Assembly: GCA_903961095.1 (NCBI GenBank)
Contig: CAJCDH010000128.1
Coordinates: 1 to 38,332 of the forward strand
From: an uncultured Burkholderiales bacterium
GTDB taxonomy: Bacteria; Pseudomonadota; Gammaproteobacteria; Burkholderiales; Burkholderiaceae_C
Direction: 5' to 3'
DNA: 38,332 nt
Below, one piece after another: positions 8,186-16,616 of this stretch (the stretch's first letter is position 1; the number at the start of each line of letters is the position of its first letter). The translations under genes and the position numbers were made by a program. The notes below the pieces were generated by a model, which did no database searches, was not told the origin of the DNA, and saw nothing but the letters and a program-made list of their open reading frames with translations.

Positions 8186-9946
8186 TCACAACATTCGAAT
8201 TCTTTGCAGAGAAGGCGTTTTGATACCCGGATTTTTGCGCAAATAATCTGAAAGAGCATCTACATCGAGTTCGCCGCCAGCAATTGTGGGTGCTTGGTTA
8301 AATTGCTGAAATCCATCACCGCCACTTGCTAAAAAACTGTTCATGGTCACGTTATAAGATTGATTCATCTCTATGGGCTGCTGCCGTATTCGAATATTGA
8401 GAATCCGTTGACCTAAGCTCTGCTTAAGGTCTACTTCATAGCGCAGATTGTCAGATGGAAATAAGACTCTTGGGCGCGCCATGTTGACAAATTGATGCTC
8501 TAACAATTCTTTAATCTGTCGTCCTGTCATTCTCTTCACAACCAAGGTGTTGCCAAAAGGCTGCACCTTGAACAATTGCCCAAAATTGACAGTGCCACCG
8601 CCAAGAGGAATGCTCAGGTCAGCTCTCACTCCGCCCGGATTCATCAGTGCAAAGTCTGATTGGCCACGTGCTTCAGTTGAAGTGGAATGCCACTGCGCAT
8701 CGGCTATCAAGTTGCCCAACGCTGATTCGCCCGATGCAGAGCTGGTTCGAGTGAATGAATGAGGGAGGTGACTGACCACCTTCAAAACTTGAACCTGAGA
8801 CGCTAAGCGATATTCATTGACAATTTTTTCAACTGCCGGCTCCTTGATAAAACTGGGCAAAGTTGATTCAACTTGAACTTGCACGCCTGCAGTGTTCGTA
8901 AACGATTCGCTTTGAACGATGGTGTTGTGCGCAGACTTAGTGAGTACTTTTTGGCTAAGTGGGTCAATGCTTAATTGAATATGAGTGAGAAGTGTTCCGT
9001 ATTGACCTGCACTGGTTAGTAAAAACGGTTTAGCAGGGTTAATGTGTTGGAACTGGCACGCATAGGCACGGTGTGTATGTCCTGAAACAACCACGTCGTA
9101 AGCGGTGTCTAGTTTGTTGAGGACAGACACAATATCGCCTGAAAGACCGGGGCAAGTGGCGTCATTGTGACTCCCTTGAATCAAACCTCCCTCGTGAATA
9201 ACCAAGACAAGGGCAGAAACACCTTGCGCCTTGAGCACGGGGACCAAGGCATTGGCCGTATTCGCTTCGTCTTCAAATCTCAAACCTTGGATGCCTTCGG
9301 GCGTTACCAAGTTAGGTGTGGCTTTGAGCGTCATGCCCACAAAGCCTACTTTGACAGTGTGCTGGCCTTGTTGAAAAGTTTTGACACCGTAGGCAGGAAA
9401 CAAGGTTTGGTTATTTTCCTGCTTCACATTGGCCGCTAAAAACTCAAAATTAGCACCAGAAAACTGACGATTCACCTGGCAAGGATCGAGGCGAGTGTGC
9501 TTTTCACAGCCGCCATTGCGCATTCTTTGAAGTTCAGCTGTACCCTTGTCGAACTCGTGGTTGCCAACGGCATTGAAATCTATGCCCATTGCATTGACCG
9601 CTTCAATGGTGGGCTCGTCTAGAAACAGCGCAGATGTAAGCGGTGAAGCCCCAATCATGTCGCCAGCCGAAACCACCGCATGCAGTGGATTGAGTTTCTT
9701 AAAGTGTTGAATGGCTGCCGCAAGATAGGCCAGGCCACCAGCTGGAATTTCTTTCAACTGACCCTCTACCCGTTCCCTGACACTGAGGCCTGGCGGTTCA
9801 AGGTGGCCATGCAAGTCATTGAACGCCAAAATAGAAATATTGATGGGTTTGTTAGATGCTTTTGGAAACTCATTCAGTGGCGCGCATGCGCTCAGGGCAA
9901 TGGCTGATACAGCAAGTAACTTGTGCAGAGATGAAGTAGTTTTCAC
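8186..9946 (-). CDS. Bifunctional metallophosphatase/5'-nucleotidase (lipoprotein)
   Basis: 586 aa, lipobox LSACAPLN; 'ILAFNDLHGHLEPPG', 'SAGDMIGASPLTSALFLDEPTIEAVNAMGIDFNAVGNHEFDKG', 'VVSGHTHRAYAC', 'ALMNPGGVRADL', 'NSFLASGGDGF'. Confidence 0.93.
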   Translation of the reverse strand: MKTTSSLHKLLAVSAIALSACAPLNEFPKASNKPINISILAFNDLHGHLEPPGLSVRERVEGQLKEIPAGGLAYLAAAIQHFKKLNPLHAVVSAGDMIGASPLTSALFLDEPTIEAVNAMGIDFNAVGNHEFDKGTAELQRMRNGGCEKHTRLDPCQVNRQFSGANFEFLAANVKQENNQTLFPAYGVKTFQQGQHTVKVGFVGMTLKATPNLVTPEGIQGLRFEDEANTANALVPVLKAQGVSALVLVIHEGGLIQGSHNDATCPGLSGDIVSVLNKLDTAYDVVVSGHTHRAYACQFQHINPAKPFLLTSAGQYGTLLTHIQLSIDPLSQKVLTKSAHNTIVQSESFTNTAGVQVQVESTLPSFIKEPAVEKIVNEYRLASQVQVLKVVSHLPHSFTRTSSASGESALGNLIADAQWHSTSTEARGQSDFALMNPGGVRADLSIPLGGGTVNFGQLFKVQPFGNTLVVKRMTGRQIKELLEHQFVNMARPRVLFPSDNLRYEVDLKQSLGQRILNIRIRQQPIEMNQSYNVTMNSFLASGGDGFQQFNQAPTIAGGELDVDALSDYLRKNPGIKTPSLQRIRML

Positions 9947-10821
9947 GTGATTTTCTCCAGCAAAGCTTGACCCATTTTGATGCGTTGACCCGTTTCAATA
10001 CCTTCGGCAAGTTTGAATCCTTTAGGCACAAAGACCAAAATGGTTGAGCCATGCTGAAACCAGCCTAACTCTTGCCCTTTGTAGGCTTCAATAGAGCAGG
10101 GAATTTCGTTGGGACCTTCGTAATCAACATGAAACAACAAATTGACGGCGTGCAAACGCAAGCTTGCAACCAAAATGGCTGCCACAGGCACCATGATCAG
10201 AGGCGTGCCGTCGGCCATTTTGAAGTTAAGTACAGCGCGCTCATTTTTACAAAAGAGTTGTTCGACTCTTTTTAAGGCAATGGGATTGACATTCCAAGTA
10301 TCGCCAGCAATGTGGGTCACATGCGTCAAAGTGGCATTGGCCGGCGCATGAAAACGGTGATACATGCTTGAAGTTAGGCGCAGAGTGACGTAAGTTCCAT
10401 TCTTAATTGACTCAACCAACTCGCCAGTTCTGGGGGTGAATCCCATTAGACTAGAAAGACTGTAAGGAAAACCTTTGGCTTGAAAAACTTGGGTGTGATC
10501 TATAGGGCCACATTCGCCCACGATGGCATCGCAAGGACTGCTCAAAATGTGATCGCGCATGTCAATCGATCGGGCACCAGGAATGAGCTCGCGGATGAAG
10601 CAATCATGCATGCTGTCAAACTTTGATTTTCGCGCTTCACTCAAATCAAGATCCGAGAACAGCTTCCAAACGCCAATAGAAAGATCTCGAATAATAGGGT
10701 TTTTGATTTGACTCCACCACCCAATGAAACGAGTCAATGTAATTCGAGGGATGCGATTTGTTAATAAAAAGTTCAAGTCCTCTTGTGTCGTGATTCTTTG
10801 AATTAATTGTTTCATTTTCAT
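9943..10821 (-). CDS. psd: Phosphatidylserine decarboxylase family protein
   Basis: 'MYHRFHAPANATLTHVTHIAGDTWNVNP', 'ELGWFQHGSTILVFVPKG' (GST pyruvoyl cleavage site). Start taken at MKMKQL (10821 or 10815) rather than track 10863. Confidence 0.85.
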   Translation of the reverse strand: MKMKQLIQRITTQEDLNFLLTNRIPRITLTRFIGWWSQIKNPIIRDLSIGVWKLFSDLDLSEARKSKFDSMHDCFIRELIPGARSIDMRDHILSSPCDAIVGECGPIDHTQVFQAKGFPYSLSSLMGFTPRTGELVESIKNGTYVTLRLTSSMYHRFHAPANATLTHVTHIAGDTWNVNPIALKRVEQLFCKNERAVLNFKMADGTPLIMVPVAAILVASLRLHAVNLLFHVDYEGPNEIPCSIEAYKGQELGWFQHGSTILVFVPKGFKLAEGIETGQRIKMGQALLEKIT

Positions 10822-10832
10822 TTTCCTGTCAC
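10815..10832 (+). promoter_or_regulatory. Candidate Pho box for the divergent aminotransferase (TTTTCAT-TTTC-CTGTCAC)
   Basis: Two 7-mers 11 bp apart, ending ~48 bp upstream of ATG at 10881; overlaps the predicted 5' end of psd. Confidence 0.6.
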
Positions 10833-10880
10833 GAAATTTAAATAAAAAGATGACTTCAACCACTCATCTTCGGATTCAAC

Positions 10881-12530
10881 GTGTCTGTTCAACTAGCTTT
10901 ATCCCTTGGTGCTATTGCCATTTCAATTCCATACCTTAAGCGCAGACTAGAACTGTCTCGTGCGAAGCACCCCTCCCTTACGGGACACTCCAGAATGGCC
11001 AAGCGAGTTGTGTCTTTTTTACCAGGCTACGAATTCAACGAGGAACAATTCTTTTCATGTGATGGCGCACCAGAGTCGGTTGCAAGTACGAGACGTGCTG
11101 CTTTCTATCAGTTAGCGAATGAGTTGCAAACTCGCCACCCTCAAAGCATTGAGATGACGGCCGAAGCTCGTGAAATCATTTCGGATTTGCAATTCACTGG
11201 CGCCTATCGCGTTCCATTCCAGTTCAGTCCCTTGGTACGACAACACTTGAAAGTTGGTGCATTTATACAGTCTGCAGATGGCGTATTTGTGACAGACCAA
11301 GATGGGCAAAAATTTTATGACCTGACCGGCTCGTATGGGGTGAATGTATTTGGTGCAGATTTTTACAAAGCCTGCATGAAGGAAGGCTCTGAAAGAGTCC
11401 AAGAGGTAGGTGCAACTTTGGGTGCTTACCACCCATGTGTTGCCTACAACGTCAAAAGGCTTAAAGAAATTTCTGGACTTGATCAGGTTTCATTCCACAT
11501 GTCTGGAACGGAGGCTGTCATGCAAGCTGTTCGACTTGCCAGATACCATACGGGCCGGAAAAACTTAGTGAGATTTTGTGGTGCTTACCATGGATGGTGG
11601 GAAGATGTGCAACCCGGGCCTGGCAATCCTATGCCACCCAGAGAAACTTACACTTTACGGGACATGCATGAAAACTCATTGAGAGTTTTGCGAACTAGGA
11701 ATGACATTGCATGCGTTCTGATAAACCCCTTGCAAGCGCTTCATTTGAACCAAGGCGCGCCAGGCGATTCATCATTGGTCGATAGCAGTCGAAGAGCCTC
11801 CTACGACAGGGAGGCTTATACGACATGGTTAAAACAATTGCGCCAAGTTTGTACTGAGCGCAATATCGTGCTTATTTTTGATGAAGTATTTTTAGGCTTC
11901 AGGCTGGCAAAGGGGGGAGCACAAGCCTATTTTGGTGTCAAGGCAGACATGGTCACCTATGGCAAGACTTTGGGAGGTGGGTACCCTGTAGGAGTGGTGT
12001 GTGGGCGAGCTGACTTAATGAAACGATACCGCTCTGAGCGGCCAGCCGATATTTGTTTTGCACGGGGAACTTTCAATGCACACCCCCATGTGATGGGCGC
12101 TATGTCGGTATTCTTAGAAAGAATTGAAAGGCCTGAAATTTCAGCAATTTATGACAATCTTGATCAAACATGGGATCAAAGACGTCAAAAATTCAACACA
12201 GTCATGACCGATAAAGGCCTTCCATTGCGGGCTGCCAACATGTCCAGTGTCTGGAGTTTGTATTACACAGAGCCGAGCCGATACAACTGGATGCTTCAGT
12301 ATTATTTGCGTTCCGAAGGCTTGGCATTAAGCTGGGTAGGAACTGGTCGATTGATTTTCAGTCTCAATTACAGTGATGCAGAATTTGAAGAAGTTCTTGT
12401 GCGATTTGCGAAAGCTTGTGAAGCAATGAAAACAGCCCAGTGGTTTTGGGCACCGGTCGCGTTGACCAACAAACTCATCCGCAGAAGCATTTTGAAAGAG
12501 ATGTTTTTTAAGAAAAATACAACGATATAA
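10881..12530 (+). CDS. Class III PLP-dependent aminotransferase with N-terminal hydrophobic segment
   Basis: 549 aa; 'LTGSYGVNVFGADFY', 'HMSGTEAVMQAVRLARYHTGRKNLVRFCGAYHGWWEDVQ', 'LIFDEVFLGFRLAKGGAQAYFGVKADMVTYGKTLGGGYPVGVVCGR' (Lys in GKTLGGG); N-term 'LALSLGAIAISIPYLKRR'. Confidence 0.88.
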   Translation: MSVQLALSLGAIAISIPYLKRRLELSRAKHPSLTGHSRMAKRVVSFLPGYEFNEEQFFSCDGAPESVASTRRAAFYQLANELQTRHPQSIEMTAEAREIISDLQFTGAYRVPFQFSPLVRQHLKVGAFIQSADGVFVTDQDGQKFYDLTGSYGVNVFGADFYKACMKEGSERVQEVGATLGAYHPCVAYNVKRLKEISGLDQVSFHMSGTEAVMQAVRLARYHTGRKNLVRFCGAYHGWWEDVQPGPGNPMPPRETYTLRDMHENSLRVLRTRNDIACVLINPLQALHLNQGAPGDSSLVDSSRRASYDREAYTTWLKQLRQVCTERNIVLIFDEVFLGFRLAKGGAQAYFGVKADMVTYGKTLGGGYPVGVVCGRADLMKRYRSERPADICFARGTFNAHPHVMGAMSVFLERIERPEISAIYDNLDQTWDQRRQKFNTVMTDKGLPLRAANMSSVWSLYYTEPSRYNWMLQYYLRSEGLALSWVGTGRLIFSLNYSDAEFEEVLVRFAKACEAMKTAQWFWAPVALTNKLIRRSILKEMFFKKNTTI

Positions 12531-12538
12531 AACAAAGG

Positions 12539-12578
12539 GCAGTGAGTTGTTGTTTTTTAAATAAAATCAATTCACTGC
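12539..12578. terminator. Inverted repeat between convergent genes, probable bidirectional terminator
   Basis: GCAGTGAGTTG ... CAATTCACTGC with T/A-rich loop (TTGTTTTTTAAATAAAAT) between stops at 12530 and 12582. Confidence 0.5.
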
Positions 12579-12581
12579 GAG

Positions 12582-13076
12582 TTAAGAGGCTTTCTTAATT
12601 TTGATCACTGGATAGTGATTGAACACGTAGCCAGGACATTCATACCTTTCAATGTCTTCGCTTGATATCGGAAATGCTCCGCAATTAGATAATTTTCGAA
12701 AAGGCGAATTGTAGACGCCACATTGAAACTTATCGTCTTCAATGGGTTCCAGAAAAACGCATTGCTTGTTAAGGCAACAGTTACCACATTGAGTGCATTC
12801 GCCTGAAATATGAGTGGTCTGATTGATGCGAGCCTTGAAGAAGGTTTCGACATATCTTTTGACAGGCCCTTGAGAAAGTGCAGTGTGGTGGATGCGCAAT
12901 TTACGGAGAGTTTCTTTGTAATTCAAAACAAACTGAGGTTTGATAAATATGATTGCAAAGAAAATTGGCATCACCCACATGAACGCTCTTGCAATTAAGA
13001 GAATGAAGAAAGTTATAAATCTAATGAGTTGGTCATTGAGTGGCAGCGAGTGATTTATTTTTTTGATAAATTGCAT
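12582..13076 (-). CDS. YkgJ-family cysteine-cluster protein with N-terminal membrane segment
   Basis: 'ECTQCGNCCLNKQCVFLEPIEDDKFQCGVYNSPFRKLSNCGAFP' Cys-cluster pattern. Confidence 0.75.
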   Translation of the reverse strand: MQFIKKINHSLPLNDQLIRFITFFILLIARAFMWVMPIFFAIIFIKPQFVLNYKETLRKLRIHHTALSQGPVKRYVETFFKARINQTTHISGECTQCGNCCLNKQCVFLEPIEDDKFQCGVYNSPFRKLSNCGAFPISSEDIERYECPGYVFNHYPVIKIKKAS

Positions 13077-13112
13077 GGCTTGATAGGTATGGCAGATGAT
13101 TTAAAAATAGAG

Positions 13113-13952
13113 TTAGCGTTGAAAATACAAGATGCCAACTTGACCCGATACAAACTCGCGATTTCCCGTTATTTTGGCTAAATCAGCGATTGGGCGGCAT
13201 ACGCCAAATGAAGAATACCAAGCCCACTGGCGTGAAATAGCTTGTTTGAAAGCCAGCCCCGCATTGATTTTTTCAAATCCTGTCTTGAAGGGCATGCTTG
13301 AATTTGAATTCATCCGGGCTTCGGAATTGCGCCAATGCTCTGCAGTTGCCCACGTTGTTCCCATGCTCAAAACAAATTCACTCTGCTTGAAGACAGGCCA
13401 AGAATATGACAAATCAAAGTGAAGTGTGGTGCTGTCACCCTGATTCAAAATATCTTGTGTCCAATCCATACTCGCACGCCAGTGGCGATTTATTCTGTGC
13501 TTAAGCATAACTCTGGATCGAAGCGTTTTTTGACCACCTTCAAAAACATCAAAGGACTCACCCGTACTGATGTTATGGACCCTCATTGACACCCCAACAT
13601 CCAAATTAGCATCGTCTAACAATTGGTAACTAAGTGCTGGCTCGCTGCCAAACTGGGTTGACCCCTGCCATGACTGTCCGTCTCCAATGCCAAGTTGCCA
13701 TTTGCCATATTTCAAACCAATGACAGGCCGAATCTTGGCTGAATGTTGCCATTCAGCGATGTCATTGGATTTCAAGCGCATTCCGATTGTGTAGGTGACT
13801 TTGTTTGAATCGGACAGTGCTGCTGTTTGATCAGATGAATCAACTTCAGCGTGTGTTTGATGGGCATACAGCGCTAGGATCAAAAAGATACATGCAAGAA
13901 CAAAAGTTTGAATTTTTGCTTGATAGTCAATATCAATTTGTTTGAAACACAT
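13113..13952 (-). CDS. MipA/OmpV-like outer-membrane beta-barrel protein
   Basis: 279 aa; hydrophobic N-terminus, then alternating beta-strand pattern ('KIRPVIGLKYGKWQLGIGDG', 'LSMGTTWATAEHW', 'AWYSSFGVCRPIADLAKITGNREFVSGQVGILYFQR'). Confidence 0.65.
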   Translation of the reverse strand: MCFKQIDIDYQAKIQTFVLACIFLILALYAHQTHAEVDSSDQTAALSDSNKVTYTIGMRLKSNDIAEWQHSAKIRPVIGLKYGKWQLGIGDGQSWQGSTQFGSEPALSYQLLDDANLDVGVSMRVHNISTGESFDVFEGGQKTLRSRVMLKHRINRHWRASMDWTQDILNQGDSTTLHFDLSYSWPVFKQSEFVLSMGTTWATAEHWRNSEARMNSNSSMPFKTGFEKINAGLAFKQAISRQWAWYSSFGVCRPIADLAKITGNREFVSGQVGILYFQR

Positions 13953-13976
13953 GAACTCTGTTTATACAGCTGGGTT

Positions 13977-13994
13977 GTGAACGGCTGATGACAG
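13977..13994 (-). promoter_or_regulatory. Candidate Pho box for MipA-like gene (CTGTCAT-CAGC-CGTTCAC on minus strand)
   Basis: Two 7-mers 11 bp apart, ~25 bp upstream of the start at 13952. Confidence 0.6.
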
Positions 13995-14010
13995 TTGATA
14001 TCATTTCAAT

Positions 14011-14028
14011 TTTTCATGGGCTTGTCAT
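14011..14028 (+). promoter_or_regulatory. Candidate Pho box for phoD (TTTTCAT-GGGC-TTGTCAT)
   Basis: Two 7-mers at 11-bp spacing, ~48 bp upstream of phoD ATG (14077). Confidence 0.65.
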
Positions 14029-14076
14029 TTAATCTACTAAGAATGTCGCCTGTATCAATCATTAAAGGTGACTACT

Positions 14077-15762
14077 ATGAAAAACAACCAAGCTCGTCGT
14101 GACTTTCTTATTCGAGTGAGCTCCATCTCTGCAGCTCTCACAGCAGGCGGCATACTCAGTGCATGCGGGGGCAATGAGACCCTCATGGTGAACTTCGATT
14201 ATGGTGTCGCAAGTGGTGACCCCTTAAGTGACAAAGTCATTTTGTGGACGCATGCCAAATACCAAGACCTATCAGACGCTGTCGTCTTAACATGGCAAGT
14301 TGCTTCCGATATTGAGTTCTCTAAAATCGTATCGTCAGGATCCGCTCAAGCCAGCCCTGATTCGGGTTACACCTGCAAGGTAGATGCAACTGGCTTATCG
14401 CCCAATCAAACTTACTTCTACCGTTTTAAGGCTGGCCAACACACTTCGCCCATTGGTAAAACAAAAACTTTGCCAATAGGTTCCGTCAGTGAAGTGAAGC
14501 TTGCTGTTTTGTCGTGCTCAAACTATCCAGCTGGGTTCTTCAATGTGTACTCAGAAGTTGGTCGTTCCGATGTTGATGTTGCAGTTCATCTGGGTGATTA
14601 CATTTATGAATATGCTGCTACGGGCTATGCCTCTGATACCGCTGCTAGCTTGGGCCGTACCTCGGTACCAGCCAACGAAATTTTGACGCTCAGTGACTAT
14701 CGCATGCGTCATGCCCAATACAAATCTGATGCAGATTCAAAGCAGTTTCATGCAAACAAACCCATCATTGCCGTTTGGGATGATCATGAATTTACAAATG
14801 ACACATACAAAGATGGTGCCGAGAATCACACGCCAGCAACAGAAGGTAGTTTTTCAGTCCGCAAGGCAGCTGCAATTCAGGCATATCATGAGTGGATGCC
14901 TATCCGGTCTGGCTCAGACAAGGCCAAAATTTACAGAAGTTTTAACTTTGGAAACTTAATAAGCTTGCACATGCTTGACACACGTAGCATTGGTCGCGAT
15001 CTGCAAATTGAAATTACAGACTTGATCAATCCTGCCAAGCAAGCAGCAGCAGTGGCTGCTTTGTCCTCACCTACAAGACAACTTCTAGGTACTGAGCAAT
15101 TGCAATGGGTTCAAACACAAATGGCCACATCACAGGCCACTTGGCAGGTTTTGGGTCAACAAGTGCTAATGGCAAGAATGGAGTTTCCAGTCAGCATACT
15201 TCAGGCTCTGAATTCTTCTGATACCAGTCCTCAAGCGCTAGCTGCTGGAGAAAAAGCAATTTCAGATTACTTGACTGCAAAGACCAAAAAAGGACTAGGC
15301 ATGCAATTGTCGGATTCTGAAACAGCTTTGTTGAATCAAGCCAAATTGGGCTACAACTTGGATGCTTGGGATGGCTATCCTGCAGCCCGTGAAATTTTAT
15401 TGTCAACAGCAGCACAATTGAAAAAGCGCTTGGTCGTTTTGGCCGGTGACACTCACAATGCTTGGCACAGTAACTTGACGCTTATGTCTGGACAAAAAGT
15501 CGGTGAGGAATTTGCTACTTCCAGTGTCAGCTCACCGGGTTTAGAAGCATATTTGGCATTGCCACCTGCGCAAGTGAAAGCTATTTTTGAAGGTGTTGTC
15601 AACGACCTCAAATGGATGGATTCATCACGTCGTGGTTATTTGAAATTAAGCATCACGCCAGCTCAGGTTCAAGGTGAGTGGTTGTTCATTGACACCATTT
15701 CAAGCAGAACCTACAAGGTCGTTACGCCAACTGCAAATGAAAAGCGAATCTACAGTGCTTAA
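14077..15762 (+). CDS. phoD: PhoD-family alkaline phosphatase/phosphodiesterase, Tat-exported
   Basis: Twin-arginine leader 'QARRDFLIRVSSISAALTAGGILSACGG'; 'FDYGVASGDPLSDKVILWT', 'VHLGDYIYEYAA', 'IAVWDDHEFTNDTYKDGAENH', 'VVLAGDTHNAWHSNL'. Start moved 9 bp from the track GTG to ATG. Confidence 0.94.
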   Translation: MKNNQARRDFLIRVSSISAALTAGGILSACGGNETLMVNFDYGVASGDPLSDKVILWTHAKYQDLSDAVVLTWQVASDIEFSKIVSSGSAQASPDSGYTCKVDATGLSPNQTYFYRFKAGQHTSPIGKTKTLPIGSVSEVKLAVLSCSNYPAGFFNVYSEVGRSDVDVAVHLGDYIYEYAATGYASDTAASLGRTSVPANEILTLSDYRMRHAQYKSDADSKQFHANKPIIAVWDDHEFTNDTYKDGAENHTPATEGSFSVRKAAAIQAYHEWMPIRSGSDKAKIYRSFNFGNLISLHMLDTRSIGRDLQIEITDLINPAKQAAAVAALSSPTRQLLGTEQLQWVQTQMATSQATWQVLGQQVLMARMEFPVSILQALNSSDTSPQALAAGEKAISDYLTAKTKKGLGMQLSDSETALLNQAKLGYNLDAWDGYPAAREILLSTAAQLKKRLVVLAGDTHNAWHSNLTLMSGQKVGEEFATSSVSSPGLEAYLALPPAQVKAIFEGVVNDLKWMDSSRRGYLKLSITPAQVQGEWLFIDTISSRTYKVVTPTANEKRIYSA

Positions 15763-15791
15763 TTGAAAGAAAATTGCCCTTTAACTGGCAC

Positions 15792-15825
15792 AAAAAAACC
15801 CGCTCCAATGAGAGCGGGTTTTTTT
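15792..15825. terminator. Bidirectional rho-independent terminator
   Basis: AAAAAAACCCGCTC-CAATGA-GAGCGGGTTTTTTT between convergent genes. Confidence 0.92.
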
Positions 15826-15837
15826 CGTCTATCTGTT

Positions 15838-16446
15838 TCAGTGATACATCTGCTTGGGATTGGTGTCAATCATTTCACCCTTCATCAAATACAGAGGGGC
15901 CTTGTGGTACAAAATAATGTCATGGAATGGGTCGGTCAGGATCTTCGTCATCCAAACCAAGCCTGTTTGTACATCTTTCAAAAAGAAAAGGTGAATCGTT
16001 CTGAAAAGCAAACCACCAGCACCTAAGATGAGCCAAGATGCGCCCACTTGTCTAACCCATTCTGTCAAAGTTTCCCAGGGTTCAATCATGCCAAAAAGGC
16101 CCGGTTGTATATAAAGCATCATTGGCAAAATTGCCCAGATACTCAGTAATACAATTTTTCTGTTTAAGTTGTAGCCAACTTTAATTTCTTCTTTGTATTC
16201 GTGGGTCGCTTGATTGACTTCATCGTAACCCAAGGGCTCAAAAAAGAAGTGTCCTGATTGGCGCGTTGTCATGGAGATCAGCCAAGCAATAAGTGCCGAG
16301 ATGACTGGGTCTATCAGCAGGAATGCATAGGCAACCACAAAACTGATGGCACTGATGAGGTGCAAGGTTTGGTTGATGCGGCTATGGTGGTAATAGCGGT
16401 GGTCATCAAATCGTTGAATTCTCAAGGCTTCAAAAAATGTAGTCAC
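15838..16446 (-). CDS. Uncharacterised His-containing multi-pass membrane protein (weak DUF962/Mpo1-like resemblance)
   Basis: 'DDHRYYHHSRINQTLHLI', 'RQSGHFFFEPLGYDEVNQATHEYKEEIKVGYNLNRK', three or four TM segments. GTG start at 16446 (MTTFFEALRIQRF) preferred over track ATG at 16500 because the Pho box lies at 16512-16529. Confidence 0.65.
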   Translation of the reverse strand: MTTFFEALRIQRFDDHRYYHHSRINQTLHLISAISFVVAYAFLLIDPVISALIAWLISMTTRQSGHFFFEPLGYDEVNQATHEYKEEIKVGYNLNRKIVLLSIWAILPMMLYIQPGLFGMIEPWETLTEWVRQVGASWLILGAGGLLFRTIHLFFLKDVQTGLVWMTKILTDPFHDIILYHKAPLYLMKGEMIDTNPKQMYH

Positions 16447-16511
16447 AAAGTCTCCTGGCGGCAAATTTGAGGCAGCACGGATTGTGCATGAAGTGATCAT
16501 TCTTTAAAACG

Positions 16512-16529
16512 ATGAAATTTCCATGACAA
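16512..16529 (-). promoter_or_regulatory. Candidate Pho box (TTGTCAT-GGAA-ATTTCAT on minus strand)
   Basis: Two 7-mers at 11-bp spacing upstream of the membrane-protein gene. Confidence 0.68.
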
Positions 16530-16536
16530 CTTTGAT

Positions 16537-16554
16537 TTGTCATAGAAATTTCAT
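16537..16554 (+). promoter_or_regulatory. Candidate Pho box (TTGTCAT-AGAA-ATTTCAT)
   Basis: Two 7-mers at 11-bp spacing upstream of GT4 gene; nearly identical to the minus-strand box 8 bp away. Confidence 0.68.
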
Positions 16555-16576
16555 CAAATATTTTTTCTTAACCTGA

Positions 16577-16594
16577 TTGTCATCAAGTTGTTAA
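16577..16594 (+). promoter_or_regulatory. Second candidate Pho box for GT4 (TTGTCAT-CAAG-TTGTTAA)
   Basis: Two 7-mers at 11-bp spacing; 40 bp downstream of the first plus-strand box. Confidence 0.5.
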
Positions 16595-16616
16595 ATCTTG
16601 CGTTGAAGATAGGGGG

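Noticed and set aside
10833-10880. A minus-strand Pho box for the psd-5'-nucleotidase operon
   Set aside because: Only a single AAGTCAT-like half-site; no partner at 11-bp spacing was convincing.
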